Below, piece by piece: positions 32,719-41,113 of a stretch of DNA of 64,000 nt. Positions within the stretch are counted from its first letter, which is position 1; each line of letters opens with the position of its first letter. The notes below the pieces were generated by a model. It searched no databases. It saw only the letters and a program-made list of their open reading frames with translations, and had not been told where the DNA came from. A program made the position numbers and the translations under genes. The DNA is from Microbacterium sp. CSI-V (GTDB lineage: Bacteria; Actinomycetota; Actinomycetes; Actinomycetales; Microbacteriaceae): the NCBI RefSeq assembly GCF_001984105.1, contig NZ_MTQM01000007.1, positions 310,001 to 374,000 of the forward strand, read 5' to 3'.

Positions 32719-33972
32719 TCAGGCGGCGCGATTCTCGCGCGCGGCGCGGCGCACCCGTGCGAGACGCTGCCAGATGGTGAGAAGCAGAACGGCGCAGAGC
32801 ACGGCCCCGAGGACACCGAAGCCGATCAGCGCGGGCCCTATGGCCGGAAGGAAGGCGAAGAACACGGCCGCCTGAACCCCCACCGCGATGACGAGCACCA
32901 CCGCCGCCGCTCGCGAGGCGTCCGAGATCAGCTGGATCAGGAGCCCCTGCAAGACGATCCAGGGCACATACGCGATCGCGACCGGCAGCAGCAGCGACTT
33001 CGCCTCCGCGTACGCAGACCCGTAGAGGACATCGACGAGGGGGCCGCCGATGAGGAGGAACACGACGACCACCGCCACGGCGGCCGCGGCGGAGGCCAGG
33101 AGCGAAACCAGGACCCCCAGGCGGGTCAGGTCCGCCTCGCCGCGGTTGCGCGCGAAACGCGGCAGGAGATACAGCGAGAGCGTCGACGGAAGAATGAACG
33201 ACGACTTCACCAGCACCGCGACGGACGCGTAGGCACCGGCGAAATCAGGGGGTGTGAGCATCCGCATGAAGAAGACGTCGGAACTGGTGAGCCAGGCCAA
33301 CGCGACGGTGATCACCATGATCGTCACGCCGTCCGCGGTGAAGATCGAGCGCGACGGCGCCGGGGCTCGACGTGCGGACACGGCTGCGCCGATCACGGCC
33401 AGCCCCGTCCCGGCGACGACCGCACCCGCAGCTCCCCCCACCCCGGCGCCGAGCACGAGAGCGGGGACCGCCAGCACGACCCGGAAGACGAGCGAGGCGG
33501 TGGACCATCCGACGGTCGCGGCAGCCCGGCCCGTTCCCTGAATACGTCCCAGGTAGGCGGCGAAGAGGAAGCTCAGCGGGACGGTGACGGCAGCCGTGAG
33601 GACGATGGCGGTGTTGGCATCCAGAGCACTCGCCAACAGCGGAGAGAGGACCGACACGAGCACACCGCCCGCGAGTCCGACCACCACCGCATCGAGTGGC
33701 AGGCGAAACCTCGACGGAGCGGCGCGAACGGCGCCGAGACGAGCGGTCTCGACGGCGACGGAGTTCTGCAGCGCGGAGCTCCCGATCGCGGCGACGTTGA
33801 CGATGGACCAGAACGCCGCGAGGATGCTGAAATCCGCCGCCCCCAGGAACCGGGCGGTGACGACGTGGAATGCGAACGCCGCGATCGCGCCTATCGCGCT
33901 GGCCACTCCCACCGCGGCGAGCGCGACCGCGTGCGCGCGGACGTGTCCGCCGCGGCCGACCGCAGGCGTCAT
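32719..33972 (-). CDS. Polysaccharide flippase 2 (MOP superfamily)
   Basis: A 417-residue protein with about 12 hydrophobic helices. It begins AHAVALAAVGVASAIGAIAAF and then FHVVTARFLGAADFSILAAF, the standard helix-loop start of Wzx-like exporters; YLLPRFARNRGEADLTRLG is a charged mid-protein loop. It is coupled to the DUF2142 gene by ATGA. By eye it is only distantly related to flippase 1, so the locus has two lipid-linked-glycan flippases besides two ABC exporters. Confidence 0.84.
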   Translation of the reverse strand: MTPAVGRGGHVRAHAVALAAVGVASAIGAIAAFAFHVVTARFLGAADFSILAAFWSIVNVAAIGSSALQNSVAVETARLGAVRAAPSRFRLPLDAVVVGLAGGVLVSVLSPLLASALDANTAIVLTAAVTVPLSFLFAAYLGRIQGTGRAAATVGWSTASLVFRVVLAVPALVLGAGVGGAAGAVVAGTGLAVIGAAVSARRAPAPSRSIFTADGVTIMVITVALAWLTSSDVFFMRMLTPPDFAGAYASVAVLVKSSFILPSTLSLYLLPRFARNRGEADLTRLGVLVSLLASAAAAVAVVVVFLLIGGPLVDVLYGSAYAEAKSLLLPVAIAYVPWIVLQGLLIQLISDASRAAAVVLVIAVGVQAAVFFAFLPAIGPALIGFGVLGAVLCAVLLLTIWQRLARVRRAARENRAA

Positions 33973-35462
33973 GCGTCCACCGGCGCGATACCGGTGGCGT
34001 CGGAGGAACGGCGCTCTCGCGCGGGGGGCCAGGCGACGGTGAGGAGGACGGCGATGGCCGCGGCGAACGCGAGCGTGCCGAACACCCAGACGCCCATCGG
34101 CGAGATGGGCGCGTTCCACCACCACTCGATGTCACGGTCGAGGTTGATGCCGACACGGTCGAGACCGGTCACGTACCGGCGCAAATTCACGTGGAGCGCG
34201 ACGCTGTTGGCGACGATCAGTCCCACACCGGCCACGATCAACTGCGCGCGCCCGAGACCCAGCGATGCTCCCCGGAGGCCGATGAGGACGACCCCCGCGA
34301 ACATGATCACGAGCGGGAAGCCGTACCGCGGCTGCACGCCGTTTCCGACGACGACACCGTCGTGCATGAGGAGGAAGAGAGGAACGGCGACGACTCCTGC
34401 TCCGACGGCCGCGACGACCAGCCACTTGCGCCACGACCCGACGCGCAGACCCCAGAAGACGACTCCCCCGAAGATCAGCATCGTCGTCACCCAGACGATC
34501 CCGGGCATGTAGGTGTCCAACCACCCGAGCCCCCACGTCCCCGTGAAGCCGGTGATCAGCTGCGGCAGTTGCTTGACGTTGATGAAGAGCAGCTCGCTGA
34601 ACGTGTACGTCTGATTCTTCACGACCGTCGCGCCGCCGACCACCGCCGACTGCCCCGCGCTGAGGAACAGCGCGGCGGAGACGAGGACCAGCGCCACCGG
34701 AAGGAGCGACTCCAGAGCGAATCGCCGGTCGCGGCGGAAGGAGAGCGCGGCACCGACGAAGAGCGCGAGCATCGCGTAGGCCGCGGCATCACCGCGCGAT
34801 CCCGCACCGACGACGACGAGCAGGACCGTCAGGACCGCGAGCGCAGCCTTCCGCCATCCTCGTTGCTGGAAGTACCCCCAGGTCGCCGCCCACAGCGCGG
34901 TCGCAGAGATGACGGCCCACGAACTCGGATTGACGCTGGCGACGAGGAACGCTCCGAGCGGGACCGCGGTGATCAGTGCCCCCCAGATCAGCGGCGCCCG
35001 CCCGGACCGCGGCAGCAGGAAGAACACGACCGCGATCAGCCCCACGTAGAGAAGGGCGTTCACAGAACGGATGAGGACGATGGATGCCGAGAGGTCGTCG
35101 CCCGCGAACAGGTGCATCGTCGCGTAGTAGACCGGCGGGTAAGCCTCGCCGTTCCAGTTGCCCCGCGTGCTGACGCGCGTTCCGGTCTCGTCGCGGGGGC
35201 AGGACGCCGCGGCGGTGGAATCGAACGCGAAGCAGCTCGCCGCGTCCAGCACGTCGGCGTGCAGCGTCCGCTCCTCGGACTGAGGAGTGGAGGAGCAGAG
35301 GTCCGTCGGGGCGGTCGTCGCGCACCAGATGGATGCCATGTGGTAATCGTCGTCCGGGCTGGAACCGGGGGGAGACGAGACCGCCCACGCCAGCAACGCC
35401 AGGAGCACAGCGGCGATGATCGCCGCCGGTCGAAGTCGTCGGACGGCGGATGGGAATCTCAT
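33969..35462 (-). CDS. DUF2142 multi-pass membrane protein (GT-C-like)
   Basis: A 497-residue protein of the DUF2142 family. After the first helix comes an extracytoplasmic loop with SPDDDYHMASIWCATT and RGNWNGEAYPPVYYATMH. The acidic DDD and the His are in the place where GT-C glycosyltransferases keep their catalytic Asp/Glu. About ten further helices follow. It is probably a membrane glycosyltransferase acting outside the cell on polyprenyl-linked substrates. The ATG at 35462 was chosen for the AAGGAGC site about 10 nt upstream. It is first in a two-gene operon with flippase 2. Confidence 0.82.
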   Translation of the reverse strand: MRFPSAVRRLRPAAIIAAVLLALLAWAVSSPPGSSPDDDYHMASIWCATTAPTDLCSSTPQSEERTLHADVLDAASCFAFDSTAAASCPRDETGTRVSTRGNWNGEAYPPVYYATMHLFAGDDLSASIVLIRSVNALLYVGLIAVVFFLLPRSGRAPLIWGALITAVPLGAFLVASVNPSSWAVISATALWAATWGYFQQRGWRKAALAVLTVLLVVVGAGSRGDAAAYAMLALFVGAALSFRRDRRFALESLLPVALVLVSAALFLSAGQSAVVGGATVVKNQTYTFSELLFINVKQLPQLITGFTGTWGLGWLDTYMPGIVWVTTMLIFGGVVFWGLRVGSWRKWLVVAAVGAGVVAVPLFLLMHDGVVVGNGVQPRYGFPLVIMFAGVVLIGLRGASLGLGRAQLIVAGVGLIVANSVALHVNLRRYVTGLDRVGINLDRDIEWWWNAPISPMGVWVFGTLAFAAAIAVLLTVAWPPARERRSSDATGIAPVDA

Positions 35463-35530
35463 CGGGCGCGGGCTCCTTCGTAGGATCAGCTGACGTCCAC
35501 AGCGGCAAGAGGCTCTGCTTCGCCACGGAC

Positions 35531-35536
35531 TAGGCT
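35531..35536 (+). promoter_or_regulatory. Leaderless -10 element (TAGGCT) upstream of a 29-codon ORF
   Basis: TAGGCT is followed by 6 nt and a GTG at 35543. That GTG is not in frame with the glycosyltransferase downstream but opens a short ORF ending exactly on its ATG. The match to other leaderless promoters in the window is exact. Confidence 0.55.
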
Positions 35537-35542
35537 TGTCGG

Positions 35543-35632
35543 GTGTCCCGCAGCCCCGCTCCATGCTATCCGGCGCCGAGATCGCCCCATGCCGTGACGG
35601 CTGGGGCGCGCCGTCGGCCGGGGCTGCGATGA
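35543..35632 (+). CDS. Putative 29-residue leader peptide coupled to the GT2 gene
   Basis: GTG at 35543, placed 6 nt after a TAGGCT -10, opens a 30-codon frame whose TGA overlaps the ATG of the GT2 gene at 35629 (ATGA). The peptide starts MSRSPAPCYPAPRSP and is rich in Pro, Arg and Ala with a single Cys. The exact fit at both ends suggests it is translated and carries ribosomes to the GT2 start. It could also set expression through its Pro/Arg codons. No homologue was recognised, so it may simply be a coupling ORF. Confidence 0.45.
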   Translation: MSRSPAPCYPAPRSPHAVTAGARRRPGLR

Positions 35633-36687
35633 GCGCGTCGCCGATGCCGGTTCTGAGCGTGGTGATCCCCGCGTACAACTCGGCTCCCTGGATCTCTTCG
35701 ACCGTCGCCGCCCTGTCGGAGGCGGTGCAGCGCGCGGGGCTCGACGTGGAGCTGATCGTGGTCGACGACGGCTCGATCGACGACACTGCCGGGGCCACCC
35801 GCTCGGCCACCGCGACCTTCCCCGGCCGCTCGGAGGTGATCACGCAGCCGAACGCCGGGCGCTTCGCCGCACGGCGTCGGGGCCTCGAGTCCGCGAGGGC
35901 AGACATGGTCCTCCTGTTGGATTCGAGAGTCCTCATCGGGCCCGACAGCCTCCGCGACGTCTGGCCGCGGGTCGCGAACGACGACCTCCGCGTGTGGAAC
36001 GGGCACATCGTCATCGATCCGTCCACGCCGCTCGTCGGGCTCTTCTGGGAAGTGCCGACCCACTTGTTCTGGTCCCATTACCTCGCCGACCCGCGCCCCA
36101 TGGTCCTGACCCCGGAGAACTTCGATCGGGCACCGAAGGGGACGACGATGTTCCTGGCTCCGCGGACGGTGCTGGACGAGGCGTTCCGTTTCGCCGCTCC
36201 GACAGTCGAATCCCCCCTCGTGTCCGACGACACCAAGGTGCTCCGTTGGATCGCCGGGCACGGCGGCATCCGGCTCGACCCCGTATTCCGGGCGACCTAT
36301 CGCCCCCGTACGACCGTACGGGGCTTCCTCGCTCACTCCTTCGACCGCGGGACGCTGTTCGTCGACTCGTACGCCGGGACGACCCCACTGCGGTCGGTCG
36401 TCCTCCTCCTCCTCGCCGTCGCCCCCCTCGCCCTCGGCGCGATCTTCCTGTCGGCGGTTATCGGCGGACGCGCGCGGAGACTCCTCCCGATCGGCGGCTT
36501 GTTCGCCGCCGCCGTCGCCGCCGTGAGCGGAACCGCCGCGTCCCGGCGGTGTCCGCCCCGGTCGATCCGAGCCTTCCTGACATACCTGCTGCCGTTCGCG
36601 GCGCCGTTCTGGGCGGGGATCGTCCGGGGCATCGGAATCCATCGCGCCGCTTTCCTCTCGCGCGCACCGAAGGAGCACACGCCATGA
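35629..36687 (+). CDS. Family 2 glycosyltransferase with C-terminal membrane segments
   Basis: A 352-residue GT2 protein: LSVVIPAYNSAPW, VVDDGSIDDTAGAT and a metal-site region LLLDSRVLIG, where the usual DxD is reduced to D-S-R. A later VSDDTKVLRW matches the acceptor-side acidic motif. Two or three hydrophobic segments follow residue 250. The ATG at 35629 is preferred over a TTG at 35536 because the latter lies within the promoter, and the ATG overlaps the stop of the small ORF upstream. It is coupled to the epimerase gene by ATGA. The altered DxD makes activity less certain. Confidence 0.82.
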   Translation: MSASPMPVLSVVIPAYNSAPWISSTVAALSEAVQRAGLDVELIVVDDGSIDDTAGATRSATATFPGRSEVITQPNAGRFAARRRGLESARADMVLLLDSRVLIGPDSLRDVWPRVANDDLRVWNGHIVIDPSTPLVGLFWEVPTHLFWSHYLADPRPMVLTPENFDRAPKGTTMFLAPRTVLDEAFRFAAPTVESPLVSDDTKVLRWIAGHGGIRLDPVFRATYRPRTTVRGFLAHSFDRGTLFVDSYAGTTPLRSVVLLLLAVAPLALGAIFLSAVIGGRARRLLPIGGLFAAAVAAVSGTAASRRCPPRSIRAFLTYLLPFAAPFWAGIVRGIGIHRAAFLSRAPKEHTP

Positions 36688-37766
36688 TCGTCTTCATCTA
36701 CGGCACGACCGCAGAAGCCATCAAACTCGCCCCGATCATGCGCCGACTCGACGACCGCGGGGTGGCCTACCAGCAGTGGGTGACGTTCCAGCACACCGAC
36801 GCCCTGCGGGCCGCCATGCCCGAACTGGGCCTGCGGGGTCCCGATCGGGTCATCGCCGACGGGTGGCGGGGTCGTCCGCTCAAGCGCCCCATCCAGATGG
36901 TCGGCTGGATGGCGACCGTGGGCGGGTGGGCGATCCGCCACTTGGGCGCTCTTCGCCGCGCTCCCCGCGGGGGCGTCGTGATCGTCCACGGCGACACGAT
37001 GACGACGGTGCTCGGGACGTTCATCGGCCGTCTTGCCGGCGTTCCCGTCGCCCACGTCGAGGCCGGCCTGCGGTCGGGCGACTGGCGGCATCCCTTCCCC
37101 GAGGAGTTGGACCGGCGCATCGTCGGTCGCCTCGCCGCCATCCACTACGCCCCCACACCCGAGACTGCAGCCAACCTCGCCGGGCGGTCGAACGTCATCG
37201 TGACCCAGGGCAACACCGTGAAGGATGCCGTCCGCGACAGTGCCGCGCGCGGGCTCCGCACCGACGCGTCGTCATCCCCCTACGGACTCGTGCTGCTGCA
37301 CCGGTTCGAGTTCATCTCGAACCCTCAACTCGTCGTCGAAACGCTGCGAACCCTGAACGACCACACCCCGGTCGACCTCAGGGTCGTCGTCGACTCATAC
37401 TCGCGCGACGCGATCGAACGCGTCATCGGCGAACACGGGCTGTCGCGGTTGACCCCGACGGCCAAGCAGGAGCACGCGGCCTTCGTAGCCAGCTTGCAGG
37501 GCGCGCAGCTCGTCGTCACCGATTCGGGCGGTGTGCAGGAGGAGTCGGCCGTGTTCGGCATCCCGACCCTCATCCACCGCATGGCCACTGAACGCTCGGA
37601 AGGCCTCGGCACCAGCGCCCTGTTGTCCCACTGGGACCAGGACGTCGTCCGTCGATTCCTCGCCGATGCGGACACCCGGCGGGCTGCGGCCGATGCGGAG
37701 TCCGCCTCACCCTCCGACATCATCGTCGAAGACCTCATCGCCCGCGGGTTCGCCGGAACCGTCTGA
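36684..37766 (+). CDS. wecB: UDP-N-acetylglucosamine 2-epimerase (non-hydrolysing)
   Basis: A 360-residue GT-B-fold epimerase. It has the N-terminal IYGTTAEAIKLAPI, HGDTMTT, HVEAGLRSGDW and the C-terminal TDSGGVQEES motif of WecB/MnaA. It makes UDP-ManNAc from UDP-GlcNAc, so ManNAc or a derivative may be a component or linkage sugar of the polymer. TDSGGVQEES and HVEAGLRS are intact; the N-terminal GTRPE motif is changed to GTTAE, so a relative with a different sugar substrate is possible. It is the last gene of the transcript from 35531. Confidence 0.82.
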   Translation: MIVFIYGTTAEAIKLAPIMRRLDDRGVAYQQWVTFQHTDALRAAMPELGLRGPDRVIADGWRGRPLKRPIQMVGWMATVGGWAIRHLGALRRAPRGGVVIVHGDTMTTVLGTFIGRLAGVPVAHVEAGLRSGDWRHPFPEELDRRIVGRLAAIHYAPTPETAANLAGRSNVIVTQGNTVKDAVRDSAARGLRTDASSSPYGLVLLHRFEFISNPQLVVETLRTLNDHTPVDLRVVVDSYSRDAIERVIGEHGLSRLTPTAKQEHAAFVASLQGAQLVVTDSGGVQEESAVFGIPTLIHRMATERSEGLGTSALLSHWDQDVVRRFLADADTRRAAADAESASPSDIIVEDLIARGFAGTV

Positions 37767-37789
37767 GCGTCGCGTCCGCGGACACCGAC

Positions 37790-38152
37790 TCAGTCGGAAC
37801 GGTCGCCGGAGTTGTTCGCTCGCAAGTCGTCGACCTCGGCGCGGAGGATCGCGACCTCTTCGGCGACGCGGCGAATCTCTTCCTCGGCGCGCGAGAGTTC
37901 CCACGACAGATGGAGCGTCACTCCGGTCAGCAAGGCAACCGCGAGCGCGAAGAAGAGGTTCGCGGGAACGAGCACGCCCAGCAGCCCGGCCAACCCGCTG
38001 AGGAGGTCGGGGAAGAACGCGAGAACGAGCATCGCCGCTCCGATGAGCAGCCACATGACGGCGTACTTCTCTCGCAGATGGCGACGCATGAGCAGCACGA
38101 CGATGATCGTGAGGATCACGAGCGCGAACGCGATGCCGACCGGAACGATCAT
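37790..38152 (-). CDS. DUF2304 small membrane protein
   Basis: A 120-residue protein with three hydrophobic helices (about 3-20, 32-52 and 60-85), then a charged coiled-coil-like tail SRAEEEIRRVAEEVAILRAEVDDL. DUF2304 genes are typically placed after a polyprenyl-phosphate GT2 gene, as here with a 4-bp ATGA overlap; they may help anchor the enzyme or flip its product. A direct function is not known. The converging wecB stop is 23 bp away. Confidence 0.82.
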   Translation of the reverse strand: MIVPVGIAFALVILTIIVVLLMRRHLREKYAVMWLLIGAAMLVLAFFPDLLSGLAGLLGVLVPANLFFALAVALLTGVTLHLSWELSRAEEEIRRVAEEVAILRAEVDDLRANNSGDRSD

Positions 38153-38877
38153 GCGTGGGGCCTCCGGCGTAGGGCGCCTCGCATGAGCGCGAGCGAGATG
38201 GCGAACACGGAGCGCACGAGATACACCGTCGACCCCACGACGTTCTGACTCGGCTTGCCGTGCATGCGCGGCCGCATCGCCACCGGGACCTGCGTCACCG
38301 TCAGACCGGAGTGCAGAGCCTCCACGAGTGAGTCGAGGGTGTCGCCGAGGTACTCGGCCGGGTAGTAGCGCACGTACTGCTCGATGGCGCGCCGGTTCGC
38401 GGCGCGGAATCCGCTCGTGACATCGGTCAGCCGGACGCCGGAAACCCGCGAGACGATGGCAGCGAGGAACACCATCGCCCATCGTCGTGGACCGCTCACC
38501 TGATAGTCGCCGACGTCCGCGAACCGGGCGCCGATCGAGATGTCGGCCCGCTCGAGCCCGTCCAGGACCAGGCGGATGTGATCGGGGTTGTGCTGTCCGT
38601 CGGCATCCACCTGAATCGCCCGGGAGTATCCCCGGCGCGCGGCGAACGTGAAGCCCGTCCGCATCGCGCCGCCCACCCCGAGGTTGAAGGGCAGCACGAG
38701 AACTTCCGCTCCGGCGGAACGGGCAGCCTCGCTCGTCCCGTCCCAGGATCCGTCGTCGATCACGATGACGTCGTATCGGTCGTCCGCGGCTCGGATCTCA
38801 CGAACGGTGTGGCCGACATTACGGACCTCGTTCCACGCCGGCACGAGCACGGCGACGCGATCACCCAGGTCCGTCAT
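38149..38877 (-). CDS. GT2 polyprenyl-phosphate sugar transferase-like protein
   Basis: A 242-residue soluble GT2 domain: VAVLVPAWNEVRNVG, VIDDGSWDGT, QVDADGQHNP (the intact DxD at residues about 94-96) and TSGFRAANR. It resembles dolichyl-phosphate-mannose/glucose synthases and, with the coupled DUF2304 protein, would form a sugar-loading unit for polyprenyl phosphate. It begins its own two-gene operon. TAGACT lies 9 nt before the ATG. Confidence 0.87.
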   Translation of the reverse strand: MTDLGDRVAVLVPAWNEVRNVGHTVREIRAADDRYDVIVIDDGSWDGTSEAARSAGAEVLVLPFNLGVGGAMRTGFTFAARRGYSRAIQVDADGQHNPDHIRLVLDGLERADISIGARFADVGDYQVSGPRRWAMVFLAAIVSRVSGVRLTDVTSGFRAANRRAIEQYVRYYPAEYLGDTLDSLVEALHSGLTVTQVPVAMRPRMHGKPSQNVVGSTVYLVRSVFAISLALMRGALRRRPHA

Positions 38878-38886
38878 AACCAGGAC

Positions 38887-38892
38887 AGTCTA
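38887..38892 (-). promoter_or_regulatory. -10 element (TAGACT) for the GT2-DUF2304 operon
   Basis: TAGACT on the minus strand, 9 nt before the ATG at 38877, so the leader would be at most a few nucleotides. A divergent leaderless promoter for the next gene lies 56 bp away. Confidence 0.5.
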
Positions 38893-38947
38893 CTGCCCCG
38901 CCTGTGGCTCCTGCGGCAGCGGCGACGGCGGCGGATCGGGAAGTTCC

Positions 38948-38953
38948 TATACT
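38948..38953 (+). promoter_or_regulatory. Leaderless -10 element (TATACT) for the 712-residue glycosyltransferase
   Basis: TATACT is followed by 6 nt and the GTG at 38960. It is the best match to the TATAAT consensus among the leaderless promoters here and fixes the GTG start. Confidence 0.6.
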
Positions 38954-38959
38954 TGACGG

Positions 38960-41098
38960 GTGCGGAGACGAGCCCGAGCGATTCTGCGTCGGGCGCGGTC
39001 GTCCTCAGTCCTGGCGCCCCTGGTCGTGGCGGCCGATCGATGGTGGTGGGCGCGCACGATCCGCCGTGCGGACGTCGTCGACCTCGAGTTCGTCGTCGCC
39101 CAGGGCGGACCCCCGACCGCGAGTCGCGCCGTCCGCGCCTATGTGCGGGGCGGCTTCCGATCCGGATTCGCGCTGAACCCGTTGTTCATGGAGCGACTGG
39201 TGTCATCGCAACTCCCGGACGCCGGGCGCGTGCCCGCACTCTACGCATATCTGGCGAACGACGTGCGCGGAATCGAAGCGAGCGTCGTGTGGGACGCGCC
39301 CGCCTACGCGACCCGCAACCCCGATTCCCCCGACGATCGCGGCAGCGTGCTGGGGCACGCGTGGCGCCGCGCCCGGCAGGAGGGCGTCCTCGAAGTCTCC
39401 GACGGCGAGCGGACGTCCTGGGACGTCCTGCATGCCTCCGCATGCGCGGCGGTGGCGGGAGCTCGAGGGGTCATTCCCCGCGTCCTCGACGCCCCCGCGG
39501 CCGTCGTGGCCCGTTTCGCCGATGACGAAGGGCTCCCGGCCACCCCTCTCCGGGAGACGAGGGACGCCGCCGATCGAATCGGCGCCGCACTGGTGCTGGC
39601 GCTCGGCGGTCCGGGGAGCGAAGTGGCCGCCGCGGCGGCCCAGATCGCCGCGACCCGGCCGCACACCGTCCTGGTCCGGGACACCGAGGACGTGGCGAGC
39701 CGCGTGGCGGCGACCCTCCCCACGGACGCGGTCGTCGTCGTGCGCGGCCCGCACGCCGAGATCTCCGCCGACGATCTCCTCGTGCTCGCACGGTCCGCCT
39801 CGGACGGCCCGGTCGCCCCGCTCTGGCTCGGATGGGATGGATCGGTGGCCTCCGCCGGCACGGGTGTGCGAAACGGACGTTCATACCGTCTTCTCGCCGG
39901 ATTCCCTCGAGAGGACGCGATGGCGCTCGGGCCCGTCGTCCTCTCCTCGGAGGTGGATGGCACGACCTACGCGCGCCCTGTGGCGCCTTCGGACCGAGCG
40001 GCTCGTACCCTGACGGACGCGGTCGTGCGGGCCCCGGCTCTCCCGCGCGCGTCCTCGAGGCCCGTCGCGGGCCCCGACACGGACATCGCCGAGCTCGTGG
40101 CACCGCTCGGCTGGGTGGTCGAAGGCTGGACCTCCTCCGGTCCACGCTTCCGGCGTCTGGCCCGTGATACCGCGCTTCCGGGAGGACGACGCTCCCCCTC
40201 GCTTCGATGGGCGATCAAGATCGCCGCGCCCCCCGGACGTCCCGGCGAGGCCTGGGGCGACACCCACTTCGCACGCGGGATCGCCGACGCGCTGCGCCGA
40301 CTCGGACAGGAGGTGGTGATCGACGCGTATGCGGCGCGGGATCGCTCGTCCTCCGCGCTCGATGAGGTCGTGCTGGCCCTTCGCGGCCCGGAGCCGCTCC
40401 TGCCTCAGCCCGGGGCGGTTTCGTTGCTGTGGGTGATCAGCCACCCGGACGAGCTGGACCGCGACGATGTCGCGGGCTTCGACGCGGTGTTCGCCGCGTC
40501 GGAGAGTTGGGCGCGCGCCAAGACGCGCGAGTGGGAGCGCGACGTTCATCCGCTCCTTCAGTGCACGGACACAGAACGATTCCGCCCGCACGGCACCCCC
40601 CGGGGCGACCGGTACGTGTTCGTCGGGACGTCGCGGGGAATAGCGCGGCCTTCGGCCGTCGAGCCGATCCGCGCGGGACTCCCCGTCGATGTCTACGGTC
40701 CGGATTGGCGCGGCTACATTCCGCCCTCGACGATCGTCGCCACACACGTCCCCAACAGCGAACTCCCGCGCTTGTATGAGGGTGCGCGCGCCGTGCTCAA
40801 CGACCACTGGCCCGCTATGCAGCGCCACGGCTTCGTGTCGAACCGACTGTTCGATGTCGTGGCCGCTGGGGGCCGGGCCGTCAGCGACCAGGTGGACGGG
40901 ATCGACGCGCTCTTCTCCGGTGCCGTCGCTACCTATGAGACGGTGCCGGAACTCCTCCAGACGCTGTCGAGCGATCCCGACGAAATGTTCCCCGACCCAG
41001 AGACGCTCTCCCTGATCTCCGAACGGGTGAGGCGCGAACACTCGTTCGACGCCCGCGCTCGGACCTTGCTCGACGCCGCACTCCAGCTCCGCGGCTGA
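38960..41098 (+). CDS. Large glycosyltransferase: degenerate GT2-like half plus CgeB-like GT-B half
   Basis: A 712-residue protein. The C-terminal ~310 residues look like a CgeB/YkvP-type GT-B fold: WGDTHFARGIADALRRLG, FAASESWARAKTREWERDV, YVFVGTSRGIARP and YEGARAVLNDHWPAM, ending with FVSNRLFDVVAAGG. The N-terminal ~400 residues have alternating hydrophobic and polar strands; GWDGSVASAGTGVRNGRSYRLLAGFP resembles the late part of GT2 rhamnosyltransferases, but no DxD motif was found, so it may be an inactive GT-A domain. It has its own leaderless promoter and stands alone between two minus-strand operons. A two-domain transferase for a polymer branch is inferred. Confidence 0.72.
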   Translation: MRRRARAILRRARSSSVLAPLVVAADRWWWARTIRRADVVDLEFVVAQGGPPTASRAVRAYVRGGFRSGFALNPLFMERLVSSQLPDAGRVPALYAYLANDVRGIEASVVWDAPAYATRNPDSPDDRGSVLGHAWRRARQEGVLEVSDGERTSWDVLHASACAAVAGARGVIPRVLDAPAAVVARFADDEGLPATPLRETRDAADRIGAALVLALGGPGSEVAAAAAQIAATRPHTVLVRDTEDVASRVAATLPTDAVVVVRGPHAEISADDLLVLARSASDGPVAPLWLGWDGSVASAGTGVRNGRSYRLLAGFPREDAMALGPVVLSSEVDGTTYARPVAPSDRAARTLTDAVVRAPALPRASSRPVAGPDTDIAELVAPLGWVVEGWTSSGPRFRRLARDTALPGGRRSPSLRWAIKIAAPPGRPGEAWGDTHFARGIADALRRLGQEVVIDAYAARDRSSSALDEVVLALRGPEPLLPQPGAVSLLWVISHPDELDRDDVAGFDAVFAASESWARAKTREWERDVHPLLQCTDTERFRPHGTPRGDRYVFVGTSRGIARPSAVEPIRAGLPVDVYGPDWRGYIPPSTIVATHVPNSELPRLYEGARAVLNDHWPAMQRHGFVSNRLFDVVAAGGRAVSDQVDGIDALFSGAVATYETVPELLQTLSSDPDEMFPDPETLSLISERVRREHSFDARARTLLDAALQLRG

Positions 41099-41113
41099 GG
41101 TCGGGGATCGCGG

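Noticed and set aside
37774..37797. Adjacent palindromes GTCCGCGGAC and CCGACTCAGTCGG between wecB and the DUF2304 gene
   Set aside because: Loops are too short to form hairpins in RNA and the second overlaps a stop codon; likely chance in GC-rich DNA.
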